62,781 nt of DNA from a virus, in IMG/VR virus record IMGVR_UViG_3300036840_000070, positions 1 through 62,781 of that record, one strand, 5' to 3'. The notes under the pieces were generated by a model. The model did no database searches. It saw only the letters and a program-made list of their open reading frames with translations, and was not told the DNA's origin. Position numbers and translations under genes: made by a program. This document shows positions 6,941 to 14,367 of the stretch, piece after piece. The first letter of the stretch is position 1, and every line of letters begins with the position of its first letter.

Positions 6941-7551
6941 TGTCTCAGCCAACCGGCACGCTCAAAATCGAGTGGACGGGCACGGTACTCGAGGGTGAGG
7001 CGCTCATTCAAGGCGTGCCCATATCCCAGTGGCGAGCGCTATTTGCCGCCCACGGTTACGCGCTGAACGCATCGACCACGCCCACCGCCGTCGAGCAGAT
7101 CCGCGCGCGCGTGCTCTCGCGCCTGGGCGACCGCGCCTTCTACGACCTGATGCAGCGCTACCGGCACGCGCCGACGGCAGACCAGCCGCTGGTGACCGCG
7201 GCCTTCGATGCCGTGCAGCAGTACGTGTATGAAAGCGTCGATGGGGAGGGTGGTGGCACCGTGCCCGCGCCCCCCGTTGTCAGCAGCGCCTTCGCCGCGT
7301 TGTACAGCGCTGCAGCGCTGCTGATCTTTCGCGAAGAAGACGAACGCGGCAACACGCCCGATGAGGACTACGAGCTGCTCGAGCGCACGCTCGTGGAGCT
7401 CAAACCGCTGTTTGAGGCGCTGGTGCCTGAGGCGCACGGGCTGGCGGCTGACGTGGAGAAGCTGGGCGCCGTCCTGCGTGAGCCGCCGGACTATGTTTTG
7501 ATGACGGCGCATGAGCTGTGTAAAAACCTGCGCACGCGGGAGGATGGCTGA
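6940..7551 (+). CDS. Hypothetical protein, 203 aa
   Basis: Starts MSQPTGTLKIEW after a TGATG overlap. Beta-like N-terminus, then a mainly helical body with an acidic segment FREEDERGNTPDEDYELLER. No signal peptide or membrane segment. Not recognised. Confidence 0.6.
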   Translation: MSQPTGTLKIEWTGTVLEGEALIQGVPISQWRALFAAHGYALNASTTPTAVEQIRARVLSRLGDRAFYDLMQRYRHAPTADQPLVTAAFDAVQQYVYESVDGEGGGTVPAPPVVSSAFAALYSAAALLIFREEDERGNTPDEDYELLERTLVELKPLFEALVPEAHGLAADVEKLGAVLREPPDYVLMTAHELCKNLRTREDG

Positions 7552-7814
7552 TGCACGGCGAGCGCGACGACGATGAGCCCGTTGCGACGAATTACCAGGT
7601 AATCAAAGTCAAGATGGCGGAGCGCAAGCATCATCGCTATCTCGGTGACGGCGTCTATGCATCCTTCGATGGCCATCACGTCTGGTTGCATGTTGGCTCG
7701 CACGAGAATCCGCCCGTCGTGGCGCTCGAGCCGAAGGTGCTCTTCGCGCTCGTGAAGTATCAGGACGAGATGCTGACCGCGCTAAAGGATGTTGGCTGGA
7801 AGGAGCCCGCCTGA
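7551..7814 (+). CDS. Hypothetical protein, 87 aa
   Basis: MHGERDDDEPVATNYQVIKV, then HHRYLGDGVYASFDGHHVWL: the GDGVYASFDG segment with following beta residues is a pattern seen in many small phage proteins of unknown role. TGATG overlaps at both ends. Confidence 0.65.
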   Translation: MHGERDDDEPVATNYQVIKVKMAERKHHRYLGDGVYASFDGHHVWLHVGSHENPPVVALEPKVLFALVKYQDEMLTALKDVGWKEPA

Positions 7815-8038
7815 TGCCGCACGGCCCTGGCAAATACGATCCCGAGTGCACCTTTGCCCGTGAGATCTGCGGCGCGAAGGGCCTGGTGCTGCTGGTGCAC
7901 GATGGCCGCAAGGGCCACGGCTTCAGCGTGCAGCTGCCCATCGAGGCCCTCGTCGCGCTGCCCGACACGTTGCGTGAGGTGGCCGATCAGGTGGAGGCGG
8001 ACCTGATCGCGAAGGGCATGCTGGAGAGGAAGCCATGA
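7814..8038 (+). CDS. Hypothetical protein, 74 aa
   Basis: MPHGPGKYDPECTFAREICG, followed by GLVLLVHDGRKGHGFSVQLP: looks like a compact alpha/beta protein. Coupled to both neighbours by start/stop overlaps. No family assigned. Confidence 0.6.
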   Translation: MPHGPGKYDPECTFAREICGAKGLVLLVHDGRKGHGFSVQLPIEALVALPDTLREVADQVEADLIAKGMLERKP

Positions 8039-8232
8039 GGTGCCGCGATTGGATCAAAGCCCAGACCGCTGCGCTGGCGCGGGCGGGCGGCTGTACGCCG
8101 GCCGAAGCCACCGAAGCCGCTGACTTCATGGACCGCCTGGCAGATCGCGAACTGCGCGGTGAGATCACCAGGGACCAGGCTATGGCTGAGCTCGACGCGT
8201 TCGCGCGGCAGCTCGAACGAAGGACGAACTGA
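8035..8232 (+). CDS. Hypothetical helical protein, 65 aa
   Basis: MRCRDWIKAQTAALARAGGC, then two helices (EATEAADFMDRLADREL, RDQAMAELDAFARQL). ATGA start overlap and TGATG at its end. Unknown function. Confidence 0.55.
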   Translation: MRCRDWIKAQTAALARAGGCTPAEATEAADFMDRLADRELRGEITRDQAMAELDAFARQLERRTN

Positions 8233-8825
8233 TGGACCTATCAACGAAGGCGGGCGCGCTGCGCTTCGCCGAGCTCAGGCGCGCGGAGATGGTGGGCCGC
8301 TGGGAAACCCTCGGGCGCTGGGAGGTGAACGGCTTCAGCTTCGGCGGGTACGTGTTTGCGACGCATGAAGCGGTGATGCCCACCGAGGTGCCCCGTGATC
8401 TTAGAGAGCTGAAGTGGCCCACGGGGGCGAAGCTGCCGAAGGTCACCGCGCTGCCCCTTCGGTTGCCACGTGCGGCTCTGCTCATGCTGCGACCGGAAGA
8501 TGCAACGGCGTTCTTCGCCTTCTGCGTGCAACGCTACACGGAAGCCACCCGCGCTCTGGGCACGCTGATCATGGCCGAGAGCTGGCTGGTGCAGACGGCC
8601 GAAGGCGAAGATCCTCACGCGCGTGAACGGATGGCAAAGAACCTCGAGGATGAACCTGACCGCCAGGAGATCCTAATGATGTCCCTCGAGCACAGCGCCG
8701 TGGGCCAGCGCGTCTGGCGCGCGCGCATCCACCGCGATCCGGATCGGCTGGATCCGTGGCAGGACGATGGCTCGCCCGTTGAGATGGAGGGCCGCCTCAC
8801 GGGGCTCGCGGCCACGCGGAACTGA
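8232..8825 (+). CDS. Hypothetical protein, 197 aa
   Basis: Starts MDLSTKAGALRFAELRR at a TGATG overlap. The N-terminal half is alpha/beta with several Trp residues; the C-terminal half is acidic and helical. No catalytic motif seen. Not recognised. Confidence 0.6.
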   Translation: MDLSTKAGALRFAELRRAEMVGRWETLGRWEVNGFSFGGYVFATHEAVMPTEVPRDLRELKWPTGAKLPKVTALPLRLPRAALLMLRPEDATAFFAFCVQRYTEATRALGTLIMAESWLVQTAEGEDPHARERMAKNLEDEPDRQEILMMSLEHSAVGQRVWRARIHRDPDRLDPWQDDGSPVEMEGRLTGLAATRN

Positions 8826-8828
8826 CGC

Positions 8829-9281
8829 ATGCCAGCACGATCATCACGACGACGAGCATCAGCGCCCCGGACCACGTTCGTCCTAGACGACGGCCTGCGT
8901 GAGCGGTGCGCAGCGCTGCGCCGCTTCGCCGAGCAGCCCGAGCACTGGTATCGGCCAGGCATCACGCCGGTGCCGGGCACGGATAGGCGCCACGTCGTGC
9001 AGAGCGGTGACGTGCAGGCGTGCTTCTCATGGACGGTCGCGCCCTTCGGATTGCTGCGCCACCTGTCCGTCTCGATCCGCGCGTGGCATGAAGGGCACCG
9101 TACGCTGTACGCGAAGGACGAATATGTCTTCACGCTGGCGCATCTGCTGGGCTTCACCGGCGCTGAGCCTGACGCGCGCGGCATAGTGATGAAGCCCGCG
9201 CCCACGTGGCGGACGGGCATGCAGCCCGAGGAGGGCACGGTCGTGGTGCAGGAGCTGATCGAGCTCGAGGAGCTGAACTGA
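8829..9281 (+). CDS. Hypothetical protein, 150 aa
   Basis: MPARSSRRRASAPRTTFVLD: basic start, then FSWTVAPFGLLRHLSVSIRA and a region with FTLAHLLGFTGAEPDARGIV. This segment order is reminiscent of small phage proteins of unknown function, but no family can be named. Three bases separate it from the previous stop; TGATG joins it to the next gene. Confidence 0.6.
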   Translation: MPARSSRRRASAPRTTFVLDDGLRERCAALRRFAEQPEHWYRPGITPVPGTDRRHVVQSGDVQACFSWTVAPFGLLRHLSVSIRAWHEGHRTLYAKDEYVFTLAHLLGFTGAEPDARGIVMKPAPTWRTGMQPEEGTVVVQELIELEELN

Positions 9282-9505
9282 TGCCAAACCCGCCAAACAA
9301 GATCCAGCGCTTCATGCACTGCCGGCACTGCGTGCAGCAGAAGCGCAGAGGCCAGATCGAGGTAGGCCTCACCGCCGATGGCCTGCAGGTCTGGTGCAAG
9401 TATCACAACATGCAGGTCGCCAGCTTCACGCCGGATGACCTGCGCACGCTGGTGGCAGCGCCGCCCGCGTGCGATTGCTGTCCGGGCGGGAGGCACCTGA
9501 GCTGA
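9281..9505 (+). CDS. Zinc-finger protein, 74 aa
   Basis: MHCRHCVQQKRR near the start, CKYHNMQV in the middle and CDCCPGG at the end give several paired Cys/His ligands. ATG 9281 overlaps the previous stop. Function unknown; one of many small zinc-binding proteins in this operon. Confidence 0.65.
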   Translation: MPNPPNKIQRFMHCRHCVQQKRRGQIEVGLTADGLQVWCKYHNMQVASFTPDDLRTLVAAPPACDCCPGGRHLS

Positions 9506-9750
9506 TGCGCGCGTCCGGTTGGTTCGGTGAGCACTGGGGCGCGCCCGTCTGCGATGACGACACGCACGTGCCCACGCCCGTGGGCGAGCCGTGCGCGCGC
9601 TGCGGCGAGCCAATCAAGGCTGACGATCAGGGCGTCACAGCGTGGGTTGTCTCCACGCCACCACGGCTGATCGCACATCACCTGGACTGCTACCTAGCTA
9701 CCATCATCTGCCCTGGCTGTCCGCGGTGCCAGCCGGAAAGGTTCCACTGA
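9505..9750 (+). CDS. Zinc-ribbon protein, 81 aa
   Basis: CARCGEPIKADDQGVTAWVV followed by HHLDCYL and CPGCPRCQ resembles a LIM-like or treble-clef zinc fold: the CxxC ... HHLDC spacing is common in phage proteins. Coupled by TGATG on both sides. Role unknown. Confidence 0.7.
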   Translation: MRASGWFGEHWGAPVCDDDTHVPTPVGEPCARCGEPIKADDQGVTAWVVSTPPRLIAHHLDCYLATIICPGCPRCQPERFH

Positions 9751-10088
9751 TGCCCATGCGCAGCATCCCCATCCGCGATGCTTCGGGCCGCGTCATCGGC
9801 ATCGGCTGCACGCGCGCGCCCCTGCCCACCTGTGACAGCACCGCGTGCCGCAAGCCCGGTAACCTGCTGTGCGATTTCCCGGTGATGCGCCGCGGGCGCA
9901 AGCTCACGTGCAGCCGCCGCATGTGCCAGGCTCACGCGACGAAGGTGGGCCCGCGCCGCCACTACTGCCCGCCGCACGCGAAGCTGCACGCTGAGCAGCA
10001 GGCGAAGGCGCGCGAGGAGGAGCGCGAGAAAGCCTGGTGGGATGACTTCCTGGCGGGCTTCACGCCGGTGAAGGGCGAGGATCCGTGA
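9750..10088 (+). CDS. Zinc-binding protein, 112 aa
   Basis: MPMRSIPIRDASGRVIGIGC, then CDSTACRKPGNLLCDF, CSRRMCQAHATKVGPRRHYC and PPHAKLH: a Cys/His-rich core like small HNH/treble-clef proteins, then a charged helix. No HNH catalytic triad is evident. GTG of the next gene overlaps its stop. Confidence 0.65.
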   Translation: MPMRSIPIRDASGRVIGIGCTRAPLPTCDSTACRKPGNLLCDFPVMRRGRKLTCSRRMCQAHATKVGPRRHYCPPHAKLHAEQQAKAREEEREKAWWDDFLAGFTPVKGEDP

Positions 10089-10486
10089 GAAGCGAGCGAA
10101 ACATCACGCGGCACGAACATGCGTGGCAGGTCCGCGTCACGCGCGGATCCGGGGATAAGAAGCGCGTGCACTCCAAGGTCTTCAGTGATGGCGCGCTGGG
10201 CGGAAAGCGCAAAGCACTGGCGCAGGCCCGAGCGTTCCGAGACTCACTGCTAGCGGAATTGCCGCGACTGGATCGCCGCGCACCCGCTGGCTGGGGCTAC
10301 GTGCGCCGCACCGAGAAACGGCAGCGCGTCAACACGACGGCGGTCTGGGTGGCTTGGATCCGCGGTGCCGATGGCAAGGCACGCTCAACATCCTTCTCCA
10401 TTGCGGTGTGGGGCGAGCGCGGCGCAAAGGCACGGGCGAAGAAGTGGCTCGCCGAACGGCGCAGCGAAATAGCGCGAGGCACGTGA
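10085..10486 (+). CDS. Putative DNA-binding protein with two AP2-like repeats
   Basis: GTG start (MRSERNITRHEHAWQV). Two similar segments, about residues 8-55 and 72-128, each have an aromatic beta-hairpin (AWQVRVTRGSGDKKRVHSKV; AVWVAWIRGADGKARSTSFS) followed by an Ala/Lys/Arg helix (KALAQARAFRDSLLAEL; KARAKKWLAERRSEI). This matches AP2-type or integrase arm-type DNA-binding domains, which occur in phage proteins, often beside HNH nucleases. No nuclease domain is attached here, so a DNA-binding regulator or architectural role is inferred. Confidence 0.6.
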   Translation: MRSERNITRHEHAWQVRVTRGSGDKKRVHSKVFSDGALGGKRKALAQARAFRDSLLAELPRLDRRAPAGWGYVRRTEKRQRVNTTAVWVAWIRGADGKARSTSFSIAVWGERGAKARAKKWLAERRSEIARGT

Positions 10487-10965
10487 TGCAGGAGAAGCTT
10501 CCCCGCGGCGCTGAGTGGCAGCCGCTGCCCGTGCCCCGCGTGCTGTGGACATCAAACACGCTCTCGGTCAGCCGCTGGCAGCGCGGGGCCGTGCTGGTGG
10601 TGAGCGCGCTCGAGGATGCCGAGCTGCCCGGCGCAGGCGGCGCCAGCGGGCCCACGTGGCACGTGTCCATCTCACGGCTGGGCAAGCGCCCGCGCCCGCG
10701 TGACGTGGCCCACGCGCTGCGTGACTTCGGCATGGTGGGGGCCGAGCAGGATAACCACCACCCGGGCGTGGCCCAGCATTACTTCATGCCCGTGGATCCG
10801 GCCTACCGCAGCGCGTGCGAATGCAAGACCACCGAGGATGTGATCGTGGAAGCGGACGGCTACACGTGGACGAACCCAAAGCTCGACGCGGTAGAAGGCT
10901 GCCGCGGCTGCGAATTCGAACGGCTGCAGGGCAAGCCCTGCCCCATTCACCAGAGCGTGACGTGA
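10486..10965 (+). CDS. Hypothetical protein, 159 aa, with C-terminal zinc-like motif
   Basis: Starts MQEKLPRGAEWQPLPVPRVL at a TGATG overlap. The body contains WHVSISRLGKRPRPRDVAHA, GMVGAEQDNHHPGVAQHYFM and a C-terminal CECK ... CRGCEFERL ... CPIH. A beta-rich N-terminal domain plus a Cys/His cluster. Similar pieces occur in phage proteins of unknown function. Confidence 0.65.
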   Translation: MQEKLPRGAEWQPLPVPRVLWTSNTLSVSRWQRGAVLVVSALEDAELPGAGGASGPTWHVSISRLGKRPRPRDVAHALRDFGMVGAEQDNHHPGVAQHYFMPVDPAYRSACECKTTEDVIVEADGYTWTNPKLDAVEGCRGCEFERLQGKPCPIHQSVT

Positions 10966-11651
10966 CGGAGCAAGACTACGGGATCTTTCTGCCGCGCCCC
11001 GACCCAGCGGACGTGGCGGCGCTGGACGCCGAGTGCTTCCGCGATGGCCTGCTGCGCGTGCCGCCAGCCAGCTTCTACGCGCGCTTTGATCAGAACGCGC
11101 TGTCGGCGTGGTGCGTCGTGCGTGGCCTCTATCTACTGCCCACGCTCGAGCTGGTCAGCCTGCTGCGCACCATGATCGGCGAAGACCGCGCGATCGAGGT
11201 GGCTGCGGGCAACGGTGCGCTCGGGCGCGCGCTGGGCATTCCGGTGACCGATTCGCGACAGCATGAGCAACCCGACGTCGCGCGCTTCTACGCGCAGGTG
11301 GGCCAGGCAGTGACGCCCTATGCCCCGGATGTGGAGCGCCTCACCGCCATCGAAGCGGTGGACAAATACCGACCGCAGGTGGTGCTGGGCTCCTGGATCA
11401 CGCATCGCTTCGATGAGCGCTACCCGCAGCGCGGGGGCAACCCGGATGGCGTGGACTGCGTTGAATTATACGGCCGTGCATTCGTGCAGACGATCATCCT
11501 GATCGGGCACGAGCGCGTGAACCGCTACCAGCCGCTGCTGCAGCAGCCACACACCACGCTGCGCCCGCCAGGGATGCTCTTCGCGCGCCCGCTCGATGCG
11601 GGGCTGAATGTCATCTGGGTATGGGACAAAGCGACGGACGCGAACCGATGA
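10962..11651 (+). CDS. SAM-dependent methyltransferase-like protein
   Basis: GTG start. A 229-residue protein with IEVAAGNGALGRAL, a good match to the glycine-rich SAM-binding loop of class I methyltransferases, then VDKYRPQVVLGSWIT in the place of motif IV. No DPPY-like motif, so the substrate is probably not a DNA base; similar phage and plasmid proteins are annotated only as class I methyltransferases. It would be a fourth methyltransferase in this genome. Confidence 0.65.
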   Translation: MTEQDYGIFLPRPDPADVAALDAECFRDGLLRVPPASFYARFDQNALSAWCVVRGLYLLPTLELVSLLRTMIGEDRAIEVAAGNGALGRALGIPVTDSRQHEQPDVARFYAQVGQAVTPYAPDVERLTAIEAVDKYRPQVVLGSWITHRFDERYPQRGGNPDGVDCVELYGRAFVQTIILIGHERVNRYQPLLQQPHTTLRPPGMLFARPLDAGLNVIWVWDKATDANR

Positions 11652-11983
11652 GCGAGAATCTGCACCCCACCACGGAGGAGCTGATCGCTGAGCAAACCGC
11701 CTTTGAGGCTTGGTTTCACGGCGCAATGCGGATGACCGAGGCGATCTTCTGGCTCCGGATGACCGCGGGCGCAGCGATCGTCGGCTACAACCTAGCAGTG
11801 CTCACCGGGCTGGCATCATTCAACTGGCCAGTGCTGGTCAGCTGCTGGGGCGCCTGGGCGCTCACGGGCATGGTGTGGCATTGGCACCAGCGCCGCACGC
11901 AACGGCGGCTCGACGCGAACCTGCAGCTCTGTGAGCGCCGGCTCGAAGCGCTGAAGATCGAAGCCGCGAAGGAGCAGCAGTGA
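11648..11983 (+). CDS. Small membrane protein with two transmembrane segments
   Basis: Residues about 36-60 (TAGAAIVGYNLAVLTGLASF) and 62-82 (PVLVSCWGAWALTGMVWHW) are hydrophobic and likely span the membrane; the C-terminus is a charged coiled-coil-like helix. No lysis domain recognised. Paired with the membrane gene that follows by an ATGA-type overlap. Confidence 0.6.
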   Translation: MSENLHPTTEELIAEQTAFEAWFHGAMRMTEAIFWLRMTAGAAIVGYNLAVLTGLASFNWPVLVSCWGAWALTGMVWHWHQRRTQRRLDANLQLCERRLEALKIEAAKEQQ

Positions 11984-12285
11984 CGCGCGATCCCGAGCTC
12001 AGGCGCGCGCGCCGCTACGTGTACGCGGCGCTGCCCCTGTTGCTCGCGGCGCTGCTGGTGCTGCTCACCAGTGACATGACGCCAGGGCGCGGCACCGTGC
12101 AACGCATCATCGGGGCGGCGCTGTTCTTCGCGGCAACGGCGCTCGCGTGGCGTGGCCTCGTCATCCTTCAGCGCGTGGCATCGCACGTCATCCTTCAGCG
12201 CGTGGCATCGCACGATGTGGTAGGCTCGCCGCGTGAGGATCACGCTCGAGAGCACATCGCAGCTGATCGAGCTGAGCGGCAGTGA
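11980..12285 (+). CDS. Small membrane protein, 101 aa
   Basis: GTG start. Two hydrophobic stretches: YAALPLLLAALLVLLTS and IIGAALFFAATALAWRGLV. After the second, the sequence VILQRVASH is repeated because of a 27-bp tandem duplication (12160-12213), and the C-terminus overlaps the next gene. Function unknown; adjacent two-segment membrane proteins could be holin-like, but lysis genes lie elsewhere. Confidence 0.5.
   Translation: MTRDPELRRARRYVYAALPLLLAALLVLLTSDMTPGRGTVQRIIGAALFFAATALAWRGLVILQRVASHVILQRVASHDVVGSPREDHAREHIAADRAERQ
12160..12213 (+). repeat. 27-bp tandem duplication, in frame
   Basis: The unit beginning GTCATCCTTCAGCGCGTGGC occurs at 12160-12186 and 12187-12213 without mismatch. 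It adds nine codons to the membrane protein gene without shifting frame, and it lies directly upstream of the promoter at 12221. Confidence 0.95.
12221..12226 (+). promoter_or_regulatory. -10 box TAGGCT, six bases before GTG 12233
   Basis: TAGGCT, six bases, then the GTG at 12233, with no ribosome-binding site between: a leaderless promoter inside the end of the preceding gene. Confidence 0.5.
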
Positions 12286-12460
12286 TCCGCTGAAGGGCAT
12301 GGCGGCCCGCGTGTGGGAAGGCCAGACCGAAAGCGGGATCAAGGTCGTGGCCTTCATCACGATGGTGGCCGTCGATGAGAAAGATCAAGCCGCCTTTGAC
12401 GAAGAGCTGCAGGTGCGCCGCCCTCCGATCGTGATGTGGCCGCAGCGGTTTCTCATATGA
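12233..12460 (+). CDS. Hypothetical protein, 75 aa
   Basis: GTG start (MRITLESTSQLIELSG). Beta-rich pattern (TESGIKVVAFITMVAVDEKD) with an acidic helix; ends PIVMWPQRFLI. Overlaps the previous gene by 53 bases in another frame and the next by ATGA. Similar short proteins are common beside phage structural genes, but no function is known. Confidence 0.6.
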   Translation: MRITLESTSQLIELSGSDPLKGMAARVWEGQTESGIKVVAFITMVAVDEKDQAAFDEELQVRRPPIVMWPQRFLI

Positions 12461-12786
12461 CGGTGCGCGCCGCCGCCGCCGAGCTCATCGAGGTGGGCCG
12501 CGTGCTGGGGCGCCTCGAGCGCTCCGAGCTGCTGGCGCAGCAGCTGCGTGACGCGCTCAGCCGAAGCACCATCGCCCCCGAGCCTCTGGCCGCGCTGCGG
12601 GCCGCCATCGAGGCGCTGGCGCAGCAGCACGAGCAGCGGCGGGCCGTGGAGCAGCGGGGCGCGAAAGCCGCCCAGGCGCGCGCTGACGAGCTGCTGGTGG
12701 CGGTGGAACACCCGGGGGCCCGCCTGGCCTACCGCCTTCTGGCGGCCGCCAGGGCGGCGCGCAGGGCCTGGCAGACGCATCGCTGA
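12457..12786 (+). CDS. Hypothetical Ala-rich helical protein, 109 aa
   Basis: MTVRAAAAELIEVGRVLGRL onwards is almost continuous helix, rich in Ala, Leu, Glu and Arg, probably a coiled coil. ATGA start overlap. No family recognised. Confidence 0.55.
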   Translation: MTVRAAAAELIEVGRVLGRLERSELLAQQLRDALSRSTIAPEPLAALRAAIEALAQQHEQRRAVEQRGAKAAQARADELLVAVEHPGARLAYRLLAAARAARRAWQTHR

Positions 12787-12834
12787 CGCACCGTGCCGCA
12801 CCGCGCGGGCTTGCCGGTGGCGCCGCCGCTCAGG

Positions 12835-12840
12835 TACCGT
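12835..12840 (+). promoter_or_regulatory. -10 box TACCGT, eight bases before ATG 12849
   Basis: TACCGT followed by eight bases and ATG 12849. Fits the leaderless pattern with slightly longer spacing. Confidence 0.35.
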
Positions 12841-13160
12841 TACCGCGGATGGGGGCCACCAGCGCGATACGGCTCGATCACCTGCGTGAGCGGATGGCGC
12901 GCGTGCGCAGCGAGATGCAGGGCGTGCCGCCGCGGATGGACCGCCTGCGCCTGCGCGCCCGTGAGCTCACCACGTTGCTGGCGCAGGGCCAGGTCTACCT
13001 CCCCAAAGAAAAACCACCGCACCAGCCAGAGCAGAAAGAGCACGATGATGATCAGGCGGATGATCTTCGTCGCGCGCGCATCTAGCCCGAGCAGCGTGAC
13101 CAGCTCGAGCAGCAGCACGAGCACCACCACGGCAAACAGCAGAACGATCAGGGCGTGCAT
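12840..13160 (-). CDS. Small hydrophobic membrane protein, antisense to the gene at 12849
   Basis: Starts MHALIVLLFAVVVLVLLLEL; a short basic loop (GLDARATKIIR) and a second span, LIIIVLFLLWLVRWFFF, follow. This two-span hairpin layout resembles known 50-55-residue bacterial and phage membrane proteins. The frame continues about 50 residues past the natural end because it meets no stop until 12840. A TACACC box lies six bases before its ATG, a near match to the leaderless promoters. Function unknown. Confidence 0.5.
   Translation of the reverse strand: MHALIVLLFAVVVLVLLLELVTLLGLDARATKIIRLIIIVLFLLWLVRWFFFGEVDLALRQQRGELTGAQAQAVHPRRHALHLAAHARHPLTQVIEPYRAGGPHPR
12849..13085 (+). CDS. Small helical protein overlapping an antisense membrane gene
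   Basis: MGATSAIRLDHLRERMARVR, then LRLRARELTTLLAQGQVYLP: the first 53 codons show the G/C-ending codon style of the genome. The rest (Lys, Glu, His, Asp-rich) does not, because it is antisense to a hydrophobic coding segment on the other strand. The real protein may be functional only in its N-terminal part. Last plus-strand gene before the strand switch. Confidence 0.45.
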   Translation: MGATSAIRLDHLRERMARVRSEMQGVPPRMDRLRLRARELTTLLAQGQVYLPKEKPPHQPEQKEHDDDQADDLRRARI

Positions 13161-13181
13161 GCTGGCGGTGTAGCACGCCGA

Positions 13182-13916
13182 TCACGCCTCCGCCTTCGGG
13201 GCTCCCGGTGGCCTGCTGCTGAGCCGTGACTGCCGGATCATTGCCCGCATCTCATCGAAGTGTTCGCGATACGACGGGTGCATCCCATCAATCTCCTCCT
13301 CGCTGACCTTGACCTGCAGCAGCGCGTCGTCGAAGCGATTGATGCCGAGGCATTGGAAGCACATCGTGAACGTGCCCGGCGTGGGTACCGCGCCAGCGGG
13401 GCCGCTCGCGTGATCGTTGACGCGCCCGCAGTGGCCGCAGGGTGAGGGCGGCACGACGGTATCGGTGCCCTTCCTGAAGGCGAAATCTTCGAGCGCCTTC
13501 ACCGCTTCGCTCCTGTACGCGGCATCGGGCTCGGGCCCACCCGGCAGCTGCCCGATGAACCGCAGCGCGAAGGTCACCTGCGCCAGCGTGGCCTCGCCCT
13601 TCGTCTGCGCGTCCAGCCATTGCAGCAGCCGGTGCGCGTCGGGGCTGTCCGCCAGGTACCCATGCGTCTCGTGCGCAGCGATGCTGCCGATGAGCAGCGT
13701 GTCCCCGTTATCGATCCAGCGCAGCGCCGGCCGCCCCGGCTCGGTGGCGATCCATTTCTGGATCAGCAGGATGATTTGTTTCGTCAGCTCCACATAGGCG
13801 GGCGGTATCGCCACGTTCGGCTTGCCCATGCGCTTCATCTCGTAGCCGAGGGGCGATGCCCTCCGCTGGTGGCTGCGCTGCTGGCTGCGCTGCGCGCGGC
13901 GCTCACGGCGGTTCAT
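13182..13916 (-). CDS. Hypothetical protein, 244 aa, with zinc-ribbon
   Basis: ATG at 13916 (MNRRERRAQRSQQ) preceded by GGAGGT at a five-base spacing; the longer upstream frame lacks such a site. A basic N-terminus is followed by a helical domain (PAYVELTKQIILLIQKWI), then CGHCGRVNDH and CFQCLGINRF, a zinc ribbon, and an acidic end. Last gene of the minus-strand cluster 13.2-15.2 kb. Family not recognised. Confidence 0.7.
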   Translation of the reverse strand: MNRRERRAQRSQQRSHQRRASPLGYEMKRMGKPNVAIPPAYVELTKQIILLIQKWIATEPGRPALRWIDNGDTLLIGSIAAHETHGYLADSPDAHRLLQWLDAQTKGEATLAQVTFALRFIGQLPGGPEPDAAYRSEAVKALEDFAFRKGTDTVVPPSPCGHCGRVNDHASGPAGAVPTPGTFTMCFQCLGINRFDDALLQVKVSEEEIDGMHPSYREHFDEMRAMIRQSRLSSRPPGAPKAEA

Positions 13917-14095
13917 GAATACCTCCGATATTTGGCCATAAACACCCGGTAACAATCCTCACAGAGCTCCACCAGCTCCTCGGATTCATCGACAGCGAAC
14001 CGGCTGCGTACCTCGACCTTCGCTTCTTCCTCGGGCCGCGTCCGCGCGAAGGTTTCGCGGCATGCGACACACGTAAACTCACCATGCTCGCTCAT
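13913..14095 (-). CDS. Zinc-ribbon protein, 60 aa
   Basis: MSEHGEFTCVACRETFARTR, later CEDCYRVFMAKY: two CxxC pairs about 35 residues apart, a simple zinc ribbon. Overlaps both neighbours by four bases. Role unknown. Confidence 0.65.
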   Translation of the reverse strand: MSEHGEFTCVACRETFARTRPEEEAKVEVRSRFAVDESEELVELCEDCYRVFMAKYRRYS

Positions 14096-14367
14096 GGCTG
14101 CTCCGGCTCCTCTTCGGGCAAGCCGATCGGCGGGGCGCCGAAGGGCATCGGCTCCACGAGCGCCTTCTTCCACAGCTCGAGCGTTTCCTCCGGATGCTTC
14201 AGCGCCAGCTCGCCCAGCGCCTTCGCGAAGGGGATCAGCTGCCACAACATCCGCCTGATCTCGGGCCCGGGCTCGCTATCGGGCAGCGCCGTTGTGGCAG
14301 CGCCCATCGCGGTGAAGAGCGCGATGCACTCAGCGTCCACGTTCAGCGGACCACGCTTCGTCTTCAT
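14092..14367 (-). CDS. Hypothetical protein, 91 aa
   Basis: MKTKRGPLNVDAECIALFTA, with a helical body (RRMLWQLIPFAKALGELALK) and a Pro/Glu-rich end. Coupled by ATGA overlaps. No family recognised. Confidence 0.55.
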   Translation of the reverse strand: MKTKRGPLNVDAECIALFTAMGAATTALPDSEPGPEIRRMLWQLIPFAKALGELALKHPEETLELWKKALVEPMPFGAPPIGLPEEEPEQP

